Source of the DNA: Tuctoria greenei
Taxonomy: Eukaryota; Streptophyta; Magnoliopsida; Poales; Poaceae
Assembly (NCBI GenBank): GCA_036927565.1
Contig: JAYESD010000002.1
Coordinates: 76,383,735-76,447,734, forward strand
Length of the DNA: 64,000 bases
Direction of reading: 5' to 3'
Shown here: positions 11,326-22,664 of the stretch, piece after piece
Position numbering within the stretch: position 1 is the stretch's first letter
How the letters are laid out: every line of letters begins with the position of its first letter
Notes under the pieces: generated by a model
What the model saw: only the letters and a program-made list of their open reading frames with translations
Database searches by the model: none
What the model was told of the DNA's origin: nothing
Program-made: the position numbers and the translations under genes

Positions 11326-11842
11326 ACCGCTGGGGAAGACTCCTTGGGTGAAGTCATTCCGCTGGAGGTGGGTCCATCCTTCGACTTTTGAACTAAGTCT
11401 TCAAAGGTCTTCGGATGTGCCATTGGTGATGGTTTGGAGTTAAATCCTAGCCGCGTGGCATACCCTGTGTGCGGCAAATGAGATCTTTGGCGTGCGGATC
11501 TCACGCAATTGAAGGTCGCCGGTTCCCGATACGAAAATCATATCGGTTCCGTGCGCCTTGTCAGGACGCCGCCTTCGGGCTTCCCGCCTCGTGATGACAA
11601 CCGTTCGCCTGGGTAAGAACCTCGACTTGATCGTCCGGGTGGTCTCGGGCCCTCTTGTCATCGGCTGGGTGGAATTTTTGAGTAGTACCTTCGACTTCCT
11701 TGCAGTTTCCATCCAAGCGTTGCGAGGGCTTACTTAAGAAGGAAAGCGCGCACTGTCTGGGATTCTTTACGCCTCTCATCTGATCTTGCGCTCAAACTCC
11801 CAACTTGTGCTCACTTTTCTTCTCTGGCCTTGCTGTGCCGCG

Positions 11843-14800
11843 ATGGAGTTGGGTCTTCGCGAGAGTCGTTTGAAGACTGACGGTGACCTAAAGAAGGTCC
11901 GGGCCCTCATGGGATGGTCCCCGGACTTCTTCAACCGTCTGGTCCGCGCTGGGGGAGAGCTCCTGTTCGAGGAGGAGCACGCCGGCGAAATGGTGTACTT
12001 CTCTTCGTAGACCATGGTGGGGTTGATCCCACCTTTTTCCTCCTTTTTCTTGATGCTGCTAGACTTCTATGGTCTGCAGCTGTATCACCTTGGCCCCCAC
12101 TCCATTCTTCTTGTGTCCGTCTTCGTCCACTTCTGTGAGATGTGGGTGGGCATCCCCCCTGCATTGAACTCTTCCGAACCTTCTTCACTGTCCATACCAC
12201 CGGTAGGAGCAATGAGTACCTTGGCTTCTACTACTTTGTGAAGCGCAAGAAGTGCCCATTCAAGTACCTCCGGTCGTTTCCCTCTGGGAAGTGGGATGAT
12301 TGGAAGAAGGACTGGATAGTCATCCGGGTGGAGGAGCACGAGAAGCTGAAGCTGCCCGAAGGCCTCCCCAACATCGACACTACAGTCTGGAGTGAAGCTC
12401 CGGTGCTGGCGGATGCCTTCAACCCTGCTCTGACCAGGATCCGCCAGTGCGTGGAGGGAGGATTAACTCCTCAGGAAGTGTTTTGCAACTTCCTGGTCAA
12501 CAGGTGGGCACCGCTGAAGAGGAGAGAAAAACTCGCTTGGGCCCTCAATAGTGTGATGGACGAGGACCGGGTCGAGACCGGGCTGATGTCCAACATGTCG
12601 GGGACAACCTTGGAGTTCCATCTCAAGAAGTTCCAGCACGGCATTGACGTTGCGGGTGACGACTTGACTCCGCCATCAGCTTTTCTCCCTCTGAACATGG
12701 AAGTAGAGTTCAGCAGGGAGCTCCGGCGGAAGATGCCTGTGCTTGACAACCTTGGTGTCGTCGAGAGAAGATCGACCTCCAGGGTGGTGATCCCTGGGGC
12801 TTCCGAAGGTGGCTCCGACCCTACCCCGAAGCCAAGGATCGAAGTTGTCGGCAAGGGCAAGGAGCCGGCAGACGAACCCTTGAGCCGGAAGAGGAAGCTG
12901 CAGCATGCCGACGGAAGGTCCATTAGGCCTGCAACCTCTGCATCAGCTCCTTCTCCCCGGAGGGGGAGGTCTTCTACAACTGCGGCGACTGTACCCGCAG
13001 CGGCGTCCTCTCGGGGTGCTAGCTCCGGGCATGCGACTCTGGCGCCAGGGCCGGTTGAGGCCTCTAGGTTCGGAGGTCCTTCTCGGTCGAGGGAGGCCTC
13101 GACTAAGGAAATGCCCATGGCTGCAACGAGTTCCGGGGGGACTTCCGAAGCTTCCACGCCGGCGGCGGCTATGGTCAGCCCAGAACGCCCGGGAAAGAGG
13201 TTCTGCGCAAACTGGTGCAAAAGCCTTTCGAGGTAATTTTTAATCTTTACCTCATATAGTTGTTTTATTGTAGTAACTGTTTTTTAAGTTTCTTCATCCA
13301 TCATCTGCAGCGTTCCCAAGCAGAGGAGTGAGGCTCCACCCTCAGCCACAGCAGCTGAAGCTGTGAGGGCGGAAGCTTCTGCTCCTATCTAGGCACCGCC
13401 CCAAGTGGTGGCTGAAGCTGCGACAGCTCCGGCACCAGCTGTCATGGTCATGGACTTCGACTCATCCCCAGAGACTCCCGTGGTAGCGCCGGACCATGGG
13501 AGAGAAGATGCGCTAGCGTCACCTGCCCTGGAGGTTGAAGCTCCGGGTCCTGGTGCAGAGATGATGGAAGCTCTGGCTGTTGAGCCGGAGGAAGCAGTAA
13601 TTCCGGTCCCAGAGCCAGAAATTGTCAAAGCCCCGGCGGTTGAGCCGGAGGTAATTGAAGTCCCGGCGTGCGTGCCGGATGTTGAGGAAGTCCCGGCAGT
13701 TGGGCCGGCTACCTCTGAAGCACCGGCTGCAGAGCCGATTGTTGTTGGAGCTCCGGTCGTAGGGCCGGTTGATGTTGAAGGCCTTCAGGCTCCCGAGCCG
13801 GTTGCCGTTGAAGCTCCGGCCGCAGCACAGGCTGTTGTTGAAGATCTTCCGGCGCCCGAGCCGGTCGTTGCGGAGGCGTCAGCGCTCAATCCCCCAATAG
13901 AGGAGGTGCCTAGGCCAGAGCCAGAAGCTGCCCCTGCTCCGGGAGTGACGACGCCGGAGGTACCCGCGGCTGGGCCGGAGTGCCCTGAGGAAGTTGCTGG
14001 CCCCCTGCCTGAGGGGGCGAACGAAGATCTGGTGGCTGGTCCTTCGGAACCACTTCCAGAGGTTGGAACTTCATCAGCGGGACCTTCCTCGATGGCGACC
14101 GAGGCCATCCCGGAGGATGGCCCTAGTGCCATAGAGGCTCAGGGGACCACTCTTGTGGAGTGGGACCCAATTTTTAAAAATGAAAACCCGCTGGAACCAG
14201 CGGAGGAGACCCCAGCAGGTCCGGAACCTATCCCGTTGTCATTGTCTATTGACAACGCCTGCTCCAGTCTGCATCAAGTTCAGCAGGCATTCTTCCACGA
14301 CAGCAAGGCTCTTGAAGAGGAGTGCCAAACTCTTAGACGGTGGCGTAACCGGCTCTACTTCGAGACCAAGCTGGCGTAGTCGAGGCTAGCAGATGACAAA
14401 GAGTGGATTAAGCGGGAGAAGGTCCGCCTGGAATACTGGGGCAAATTATTGGATGACAGGGAGAGCATGACTCGCGCCCTCGACGCTCAATCCCGGGCCA
14501 TTTATGAGCAGACCAAAGCAGCTAATAGTGCAGCTGATGAATGCCAAGAAAGGCTGGAAGCCATTAACACTACTCTCATTAAGCGCCGGGAGGCACTTGA
14601 GGAGAGGGAGAAGAGGCTCGAAGATGAAGAGAAGAAACTCCTTGAGCTGCGGGATGACGTCCTGAAGAGGGAGGAGGAGCTCACTGAAAAGGTGGCTTTG
14701 GCTGACAAGGGCCTCGAGGAGCGCGCCAAGAAATTGGAAGAGCGCTGTGCTGAGGAGGAGGAGAAGGCCTGGGTGCGGGGGCAGGAACTCTACAAGCAAG

Positions 14801-15387
14801 AGTGTGCCATCGCCGCCAGGGAGAAGAAAGTGAGGGGCAGGGAGAAGGACCTGGTTGACCGCTAGAACAAGATCTATCTCCGGGAGGAGGGGCTCGGAAA
14901 ACTCGAGAAGCAGGTTGCTAAAAAGATTCAGCAAAATGCCAAAGAGGTCGAGCGCCTCGCTCGCGAGAATTCTAAACTAGCGGCGGCCAGAAGATCCTTG
15001 GAAGAATTGAAGGGCTTGAGGGCCGCAGACTCCCTACAGGTTTGGGAGTTCCTGAGCAAAGCCAACGACGCGCTGATGCCGATGGGCTTCAGTCCCGTGC
15101 GTTCGGATGATCCGGAGCCGGAGCCGGACCTGGCGTTGTAGGCGTTGAGCTCGGTAGGTAGCAAACTCTCCAAGGTGGGCGACGTCATCGTGGACCAGTT
15201 GGAGGTTGAGGGGCAGTCCCTGGCGAAGAACATCGCAGAATATGTGCTGACGTGCTACACCAGCCGGGATCCCCAATTCCCTCTGGACCCGGTGCTTGAA
15301 GGTCCCGTCGAAGGAGAAGGTGAAGCCACCCGAGCCAACGTGTCAGAGGTTGCTCAGAAGGTCGCCCAGTTCTTCCATAGGGTCTAG
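11843..15387 (+). pseudogene. antisense gene of R: PF04195-type 'putative gypsy type transposon' protein
   Basis: Runs opposite to gag-pol in the 3' part of R. The start chosen is the ATG at 11843 (context GCCGCGATGG). An N-terminal stretch with RALMGWSPDFF is followed by the PF04195 core (FYGLQLYHLGPHSIL, FVHFCEMWVGIPP, then LFRTFF, YFVKRKK, WKKDWIVIR). Next come a Lys/Arg patch (SRKRK), a Ser/Ala/Pro tail, a 78-bp intron, a long Pro/Ala/Glu repeat region (13405-14200), and a coiled coil rich in Glu/Lys/Arg (14449-15000). In-frame TAG stops lie at 12008, 13390, 14377, 14863 and 15139, and there is one frameshift near 12165. The function of this family is unknown; some members occur as proteins called plant transposon proteins. 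Now a pseudogene. Confidence 0.85.
13233..13310 (+). other. predicted 78-bp intron of the antisense gene
   Basis: Donor AG|GTAATTT at 13233, T-rich middle, acceptor ATCTGCAG ending at 13310. Unspliced, the frame stops at once at 13234-13236. Removing 13233-13310 joins the upstream Ser/Arg-rich frame to the VPKQRSE frame in the same phase. The splice sites are on the plus strand, opposite to the retrotransposon's own RNA. Confidence 0.75.
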
Positions 15388-16666
15388 GACCATCTCTGTA
15401 GCTCCCACTTGTATTCTCTCTTTTTCTTCCCCAATTTTGTAATCCCTTGTCTCCAGATGAATGAAATCCAAATTTTTGCGAATTTCATTTTTGTCTTCAA
15501 CACTTTTGTCTTCACTTGGCCCCCTGGTAGATGTACACAATTTGATTGTGAACATGTACCAAGAGGATATTATATTTGGTTGAAGACTCACTTGCTTCGA
15601 ACTTGTAGAGTGTAGGTCTGAAGTCTTCGATAGTGAAGGCCCCCTGAGGTTGTCGGAGCTTAGTAGCTCCGGCAGTAGTTCCTATCAATGCGTAGAGCAT
15701 CGATAGCTAGACCTCCGGGGTGTCGGAGCTTAGTAGCTCTGGCGGTGACCTTTGCCAACGCGTAGTTTGTCGGCAGTAGACCCCGTTTGTGGAATCTTCT
15801 CACCATCTTTTATTCTGCGTCGACGGCTGGCCCCCCTAGCTTTACCGGAGCTTGGTTGCTCCAGTGATGCTCATTTTCAATGTTTAACATCAATTATGAG
15901 CCATCTAGGAGGAGTCGGAGCTTCGTCAGCTCCGTCCTTTCTCCATCAACGTGGATTCTTTATTTTTCCTGTACACTGAAGCCAAGAAAAATAGTAAAAT
16001 TCGCTCCTTGCCTATAACCTCGTTGTGGCTTACGATTCTCAAGAAAATTTTAGGTCAAACACGGTTCTGAATGTGACCGAACACATTGCCTTCTTTCTTC
16101 CGGATCCAATTGTACTTGGACCCGCCTTACTTTGGCCTGCTGGGGTGTAGGTAGAGTGGCTTACTTAGGGTGCTTGACCATGCTAAGTCGATAGCACACT
16201 CCCTAGATTGGCTTGGCGACATTCAGGCGAGTGGGCCATGAACAATATTTGAATCCAGATGAATTGACAATACAGCTCAAATCATATATGAACCAGTCGA
16301 ACAAAAATTTCTTAAGAATTGCACGTCTTTGTTATAGACAAGAAAGAGAAAAATAAAAAATGTTGAGCCTGTACAAAGTAAATGCACGTGGAGTCTGTTT
16401 GACATGAAGATGTCTTTCATTATAGGTCCGGGGTACAAAGGAAACAAGTACACTCTTAGGGTACGGAACCAGGTTAAGCGTGTTTCATTTCTCGTTTGAC
16501 CCAGGGTAGCTAGCCACACTTTTAGTACTGAGACTGTGACAAGCGTTGCATGAACTTTGCGGACCTTCCGGGAAAGGTCCAGCTGTTCTCCCGGAGGAAC
16601 TACCCGACTCTGTACAATGACTCTATAACATACACCTCAAGTTACTACAGACTCACCTCTGTGATA
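15388..16666. other. spacer between convergent antisense gene and integrase end of R
   Basis: No gene is seen. It holds several inverted phrases of the form GTCGGAGCTTAGTAGCTCC (near 15650, 15725 and 15915) that can form short hairpins. It would contain the 3' untranslated regions of both convergent transcription units of R. An AATGAAATCC stretch near 15461 is a weak candidate polyadenylation signal for the plus-strand gene. Confidence 0.5.
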
Positions 16667-18079
16667 TTAGGTGTAGAACTTACGGAGTTGCTCAATGTTC
16701 CAAGGATTCGGGAGAGGTGTCCCATCCTCGGTTGCCAAGCGAACACTTCCGGGACAGGATACTTCAATCACTCGGAAGGGTCCTTCCCAGTTGGGGGAGA
16801 GTTTGTTTAAACCTTCTCTGGATTGTATTCTCCGTAGCACCAGATCGCCTTCCTCGAGCTGTCGGTTGTGTACATGCCGCTGATGATAGCGCCAAAGGGC
16901 TTGGTAGTATCGGGCATTCCGAACAGCTGCTTGACACCTTCCCTCCTCGAGGAGGTCTAAGTCTTCACGCCGGAGCTTGTCCTGCGTGGCTTCGTCGAAG
17001 GTCCGGACCCGGAGTGACCCCAAGGTGATTTCCGGAGGGAGGATTGCTTCAGCTCCGTACACCAGGAAGAAGGGTGTCTCTCCAGTTGACCGGTTTGGAG
17101 TTGTCCTGTTGGCCCATAGAGTGGGCGGAAGCTCTTCAATCCAGTTGGCTCCATGTTTTTTCAAGCGCTCATAGGTGCGTGTTTTGAGTCCTTTCAGGAT
17201 TTCAGCATTTGCTCTCTCGGCCTGGCCATTGCTTGCTGGGTGAGCTACGGAGGCGTAGCAAACTTGAATGCCGAGGTCTTCGCAATATCCTTGAAATGCA
17301 GAGCTTGTGAATTGGGTCCCGTTATCAGTAATGATTTTGTTTGGGACTCCAAATCTGCATACGATGGACTGCAAAAAGTTGATAGCAGATTGCTTGTTTA
17401 TTGTCACAACTGGAGTTGCTTCCGGCCACTTGGTGAACTTGTCAATGGCGACATACAGGAACTTGTAACCTTCGACGGCTCTTGGGAAAGGTCCCAAGAT
17501 GTCCATCCCCCACACGGCGAAGGGCCATGTAGGAGGTATCATTTGTAGAGGCTGAGCCGGTGTGTGAATTTGCTTTGCATGAAATTGACATGCTTCGCAT
17601 TTCTTCACCAGCTCAGTTGCATCCTGGAGTGCTGTAGGCCAGTACAAGCCATGCCGGAAGGCTTTACCGACCAGCGTGCGGGAAGATGCGTGGTTCCCAC
17701 ACTCGCCTCCATAGATTTCTGCGAGGAGATCGCAACCTTCTTCCCTTTTGATGCACCGCATTAGGACGCTGTTGGCACTGTGCCGGTAGAGATCCCCTTC
17801 TACCAACATGTATCTTTTAGCCAATCTGACTATCCGGTCAGCGGATACATCATCGTCAGGAAGGATGTTGTCTTTCAAGTAGCTCCGGATCTCCGAGATC
17901 CATGCATCGGAGCTAACTTGAGTATTTGAGTCTTGCGTGCTGGGTTGCTCGGAGCTTCCGGTAGCACCTACGACCCTTGATGGCTGCCATGGTAACAGGG
18001 CCATCGGGACCGTCAGCTTCGGGATGCTGATCTCGCCCCTTTCGCTCAGTTCGGCAGGCTGAGCTGTGGGTTTTGACAA
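16667..18079 (-). pseudogene. integrase of R
   Basis: Inserts retroelement cDNA into the genome. A 470-codon frame shows the HHCC zinc domain (H130, H143, C161, C164) and the DDE core D193 (GMDILGPF), D252 (TDNGTQF) and E288 (NGQAERAN), with the usual 35-residue spacing. A conserved GEFxxP-like C-terminal part follows (KLSPNWEGPF). No chromodomain is present, as expected for Tat. It is fused in frame logic to the upstream RT polyprotein but sits in another frame; the 1-base break lies within about 18060-18115. The catalytic residues look intact in this segment. Confidence 0.93.
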
Positions 18080-20202
18080 CCTTTGGACAAAAGTTCCGTC
18101 AGGAGCCGGAGCTCCGGTTGACGCTTCGTCGAGAGTTCGTCGGCTTCAGCGTTGAGGGTACGCTGGACATGGTGGAGATCTAGGACTTCGAAGTCCTTCT
18201 GAAGCCTCTGGACTTCAAGGAGGTAAGCAACTAGCTGTAGATTGTTGCAGGAGCATTCACCCTTCACTTGCTTAATGATGAGTTGTGAATCTCCCTTGAC
18301 CAGCAGTTGCTTGACACCGTATGACAGTGCCACCCTTAGTCCGTAGATGAGTGCTTCGTATTCCGCCATGTTGTTGGTCGCCTTGAAGTCAAGGTGTACC
18401 ATGTATTTTACCTTCTCTCCGGTTGGTGCAAGGAGAAGGATTCCAGCTCCGGCCCCCTGCTTTTGCATGGAGCCGTCGAAGTAGAGGGTCCAGTGAGGCT
18501 CGGTGAAGATCGGAGCCTTGTGTTCCGGCTTCTGCTCACTGGGGCCCCCAGGGTTTGATGGAGAGGGAGTCCATTCCGCCACGAAATCTGCCAATGCTTG
18601 ACTCTTGATTGCTTGCCTTGAAATGAATTCGAGATCGAATTCAGCCAATTCCACTGCCCACTTTGCAATATTCCCAGTTGCATTGGGATTATGCAAAATT
18701 GCTCGAAGTGGGTAAGAGGTCACCACTGAAATCTTGTGAGCTTGTAAGTAATGGCGAAGCTTCCTGGAGGCAATGAGAACTGCATAGAGCAGCTTATGTA
18801 CCTCTAGGTATCGAGTCTTGGCGTCATGCAGTACTTCACTGATGAAGTACACTGGGCGCTGGATGGTCCGGACCCTCCCGGAGGGGCCTGGAGCTTCCTC
18901 TTCACTGACCCGGATCCTCCCTGAAGGATCCGAACCTTCTTCGGGGACCTCCGGGTCCTGGCTGGAGGGACCCAGAGCTTCTTCAGAAATGACCTGGACC
19001 CTCCCGGAGGAGTCTGAGTCTTCTGAAGTAACTTTTTGTGAACTCAAGTCTTGGAGCTGAGACCCAGACTCACTTTCAGGAACCTCCGGACCCTCCCGGA
19101 GGGGTCTGGATTCCTGAGCATGGGATAGTTCTAGTCTCTCCACAACCAGGACCATACTGACGACTTCGTCAGTTGCTGAAATGTAAAGCAGCAAAGGCTC
19201 ACCAGGGTTCGGAGCTACCAGAGTTGGTAGGGTGGTGAGGAACTGTTTTAGCTCCTGGAATGCCTTTTCTGCTTCTTCAGACCATTGGAATGGTCCGGAC
19301 TTCCTCAATAACTTGAAGAAGGGAAGTGTCCGTTCCGCCAGTCTTGAAATGAACCGGCTAAGGGCTGCTAGACATCCAGTCAACTTTTGGACATCCTTGA
19401 TGCGGGCTGGTGGCCGCATGTCTTCAATGGCTTTGATCTTCGCCGGATTAGCTTCTATGCCCCGGTGACTTACTAGGAAACCAAGAATTTTTCTGGAGCT
19501 AACCCCGAAGACACACTTGTCTGGGTTTAGCTTTGTGCGCGTGACCCGCAACTTGTCGAAGACAGCCTGTAAGGTGTCAAGGAGTGACTCCTTGTTCTTG
19601 ACCTTGACCACGATGTCATCGACGTACACTTCCACTATGTCTCTAATGAGTTCTTCAAAAGTTTTGTACATAGCTCGTACAAAGGTTGAAGCTGCATTCT
19701 TGAGACCAAATGGCATGGCTGTATAACAGTACAATCCATATACTATGATAAAAGAGGTATGCTCCTCATCTTCCCTAGACATTCTGATTTGATGATACCC
19801 AGAATATGCGTCTAGGAAACACAGTAATTCACACCCGAAGGTGAAATCCACTATCTGATCTATTCTAGGTAGTGGGAATGGATCTTTTGGGCATGCCTTA
19901 TTTAGTGTTGTGTAGTCGATACACATCCGAAGCTTCCCGCCAGCCTTGGGCACAACGATTGGGTTTGCCAGCCATTTTGGATGGAAGACTTCTCGGATGA
20001 ATCCAGCTTCGAGCAACTTCTTCACTTCTTGTTGAATGAAGTTTTGTCGCTCCACGGATTGCTTCCGAGGCTTCTTGTGTACAGGCCGGGCGTCAGGGTA
20101 GATCTTCAGATTGTGCTCAATCACTTCCCTAGGGACCCCAGGCATTTGTGACGGTTGCCAGGCAAACACGTCGACATTAGCCCGGAGGAAAGCGATGAGC
20201 AC
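18046..20202 (-). pseudogene. reverse transcriptase, RNase H and second RNase H of R
   Basis: Copies element RNA into DNA and removes the RNA strand. RT motifs: WLANPIVVPK, MCIDYTTLN, LDAYSGYHQI, MPFGLKNA and the catalytic YVDD (residues 193-196 of this frame). The native RNase H region begins near residue 330 and resumes with RPVYFISEVL near 449. Between them (residues 355-448) is an unusual acidic Pro/Gly/Ser insertion. A second RNase H follows with YFDGS (D576), MAEYEAL, GDSQLI (D638) and NAEADEL (D688), which places R in the Tat lineage. Upstream in the same frame are TAG stops at 20209-20211 and 20305-20307. Confidence 0.94.
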
Positions 20203-20844
20203 GAGTTCCTATTTGTCATTCAGTCCTCCCGATATACGGGTGGTCTGAGCGGCATCGGAACCTATTTGGACGACTTTGACGGGAATGTCGGTGTCGCCGC
20301 TTGGCTACACACGAGGTGTAGAAGTCGAGCCTCGCTGACGAATGCTCGGGGGTTTCGGAGCTTGTTCCTGCCTGGAGTCCTCCTCTTGCGTCGTAGTAAG
20401 CGCATGGAGTTCTTCCAGAGCAATTACTCCGGCAGTACGATCTCCACGGATCCGGAGAACGCCTACTGGTGTTGGAATCTTCAACACCAAGTAGCCATAA
20501 TGAGCGGCTGCCATGAATTTGTACAAAGCAGGCCTGCCCAAGATGGCGTTGAAGGGTAAGTTGGTCTGAGCAATGTCAAAGACCAACTTCTCGGGGCGAT
20601 ATTTCTCCCGGGTCCCGAAGGTAACGGGGAGAGTGATAGCACCGAGTGGGGTAATGGCTCCCGGACCTACTCCGGAGAAAGGTCGGGAGGGGTGAAGATC
20701 CGAAGGTCGGAGCTGAAGCTTGGTGAAAGCTTGGAAGCTTATGATGTTGAGCCCCGAACCTCAGTCTACCATAACGTGGTGGAGCTGGATGTTATTGATG
20801 GTAGGAGATACCATCAAAGGTAACTGGCCTGCTCCAACCATGCT
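20203..20844 (-). pseudogene. aspartic protease and linker of R
   Basis: Would cut the Gag-Pol chain. It is in the same frame as gag and RT. The active-site segment reads VMVD-stop-GSGLN: the codon after the catalytic Asp is TGA (20761-20763). Further on, FNAILGRPALYKF and YGYLVLKIP match the second half of Tat proteases. Stops TGA 20845-20847 and TAG 20305-20307 bound it. It would be inactive as it stands. Confidence 0.85.
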
Positions 20845-22626
20845 TCAAGGGCAGTCCGAAGCATCAAAAGTGATGGTCATGTACATCCACTTCCGATGAG
20901 GCTCCGCCCTGGCTGCTGGAGCTACAGCGGTCATGTCCCGACGCATTGTCTTGAGGACACGACGGGAGGTGATGTCCCATGATCCACCAAAAATGGTGTT
21001 CATGGTCTTCCGATGCTCGTTGTCAGAGACGTCAGAATCGTCGTTGACGGAGGTGTAGACGACCTTCAGGACCTTTTTGGGATCCTGAAAACCTAACTCC
21101 TCTTCAGCCGGAGCTTCGTCAACTTTTTGCTTTCCTTCCCTTTGTCGGAAAGGAGCTTCTTCTCGGCGCTTGTTGTAGCGCTCGGCAAGGTTTTGGACCT
21201 CCCGCCAGTCTTCCAAACTGTGACTGTCCGTTTTGTGAATTGGACACCACACCTTGGGTTTTCCACCGTCTTCAGAAGATGGTCGAGGTCGCTTCTCGGG
21301 GCGTGGCCCCAGGCCACCCGAAGCTGCATCAGATGCAACATTAGATGCGCCGGCCGACGGCTTCTTCTTGCTGTTGGTCTTTTTCTTCTTCTTGCCACTC
21401 CCGGAGGTAGTGGCTTCGCCTTTGGAGGATTTTTTGTGATCCTCCGGAGGTGGTTTGGAGTGCATTTCACAGCCTTCCGCAGCTCTGGCACATTTGTCAG
21501 CCAAGCTGAAGAGTTCCGTGACACTGGTGATCTTCTTGATCGCCAGTTTCTCCAACATCTTCTTATCCCATACACCCTGTCTGAATGCCACAATGACAGA
21601 AGCGCTAGAGATAGAAGGGATAGTGTTTCGTACCTGAGAGAACCTCTGGATGAACGATCGCAGGGATTCTCCCCCTTTTTGCACGACCGCAAAAAGGTCC
21701 AGTTCAGTGCCTGTTCGGGTGTATGAACTCCCGAAGTTGGCGGTGAACTGTCGGCACAGCTCCTCCCAACTGTTGATGGAGTTGGGTGGAAGGCTCATAA
21801 ACCAGGACCGGGCGGTCCCAGTTAAGGCTACTGGAAAATAATTGGCCATTACAGCTTCATTTCCTCCAGCTGCTAGGATAGCAGTGGAGTAAATCTGAAG
21901 AAATTCAACGGGATTAACGGTCCCGTCAAACTTCTCCGGCAGGTGAGGCCGGAATTTCTGTGGCCACCTGACCATACGCAAATGCATGGCCAGGGCTGAA
22001 CAGCCTCCTCCTACTCCTTCAGGAGCAGGAATGTCCTGAGCTTCTCGTCTTTCACAAGCACACTCAATATGGACTCGGCCGTCTTGTTGACGGTATCGGC
22101 GATTCAGCTCCGCCCGGAGGTCATGAGTTGAAAGCCTTGACACCGTGTGAGTGCACCGTGCCCCGGAGGGCAACGACGTCACTTGCTGTGACGCAACACG
22201 TCTCCTGTTGTTGGAGACGTGCGGACTAATTCTGCCAGACAAGGTACGTCGCTGAGACGGGGCCCGTCCTGAAGGAGGAGGACCCTGGTTGCTGATGCGG
22301 TCGGCTGCGGCTGCAACCAAGTGTTCCACATCGGCCCTCCACTGCTCCATTGCATCCCAGGATGCGTCCAGAGGTGGTGGGCACTAAAGAAGAGCACGTG
22401 CTGCATGGAGCGCGTGTTCCGGGTTGTCATGATTTGCCGACGCAGTGACTGACGCCGGTGCACCATCGCGCTGCCCAACTTGATTTGCTGGTGGAGGCGA
22501 CGGTGGTGGTAACGTGACTCCTGCTGGAACTGATGCTCCTGCTGGTGGCTGCATATTGGAGGGATTGCCCCCAACAGCTTGAACAGCAGGATGACTGTTG
22601 GATGATCCAGCAGCTGAGTTCATCAT
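20845..22626 (-). pseudogene. gag of R
   Basis: Capsid/nucleocapsid polyprotein. The first ATG in frame is at 22624-22626, and a TAG stop at 22384-22386 interrupts the frame. The Pfam Retrotrans_gag core (PF03732 type) covers about residues 130-260 after that stop, with RSWFMSLPPNSINSWEELCR and LRSFIQRFSQVRN. A Lys-rich tract follows (residues about 320-335). The zinc-knuckle-like CPIHKTDSHSLED has Trp where the last Cys is expected. The frame runs on into protease through a TGA at 20845-20847, so gag-pol was one long frame. Confidence 0.9.
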
Positions 22627-22644
22627 TCTTGAAATCTCAGGCAC

Positions 22645-22662
22645 CCCCTACCTGGCGCGCCA
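22645..22662 (-). other. primer-binding site of R
   Basis: Minus strand TGGCGCGCCAGGTAGGGG begins two bases inside the 5' LTR edge. It starts with TGG, complementary to a tRNA CCA end. I do not assign the tRNA species. Confidence 0.8.
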
Positions 22663-22664
22663 AC

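Noticed and set aside
12471..13220. 249-codon minus-strand frame opposite the PF04195 gene
   Set aside because: Shadow of the plus-strand gene; no recognisable motif, while the plus-strand frame has a family domain and matching intron.
14446..14934. 162-codon Leu/Pro-rich minus-strand frame that looks like a membrane protein
   Set aside because: Reverse complement of the Glu/Lys/Arg coiled coil, which always reads as Leu/Ser/Phe-rich.
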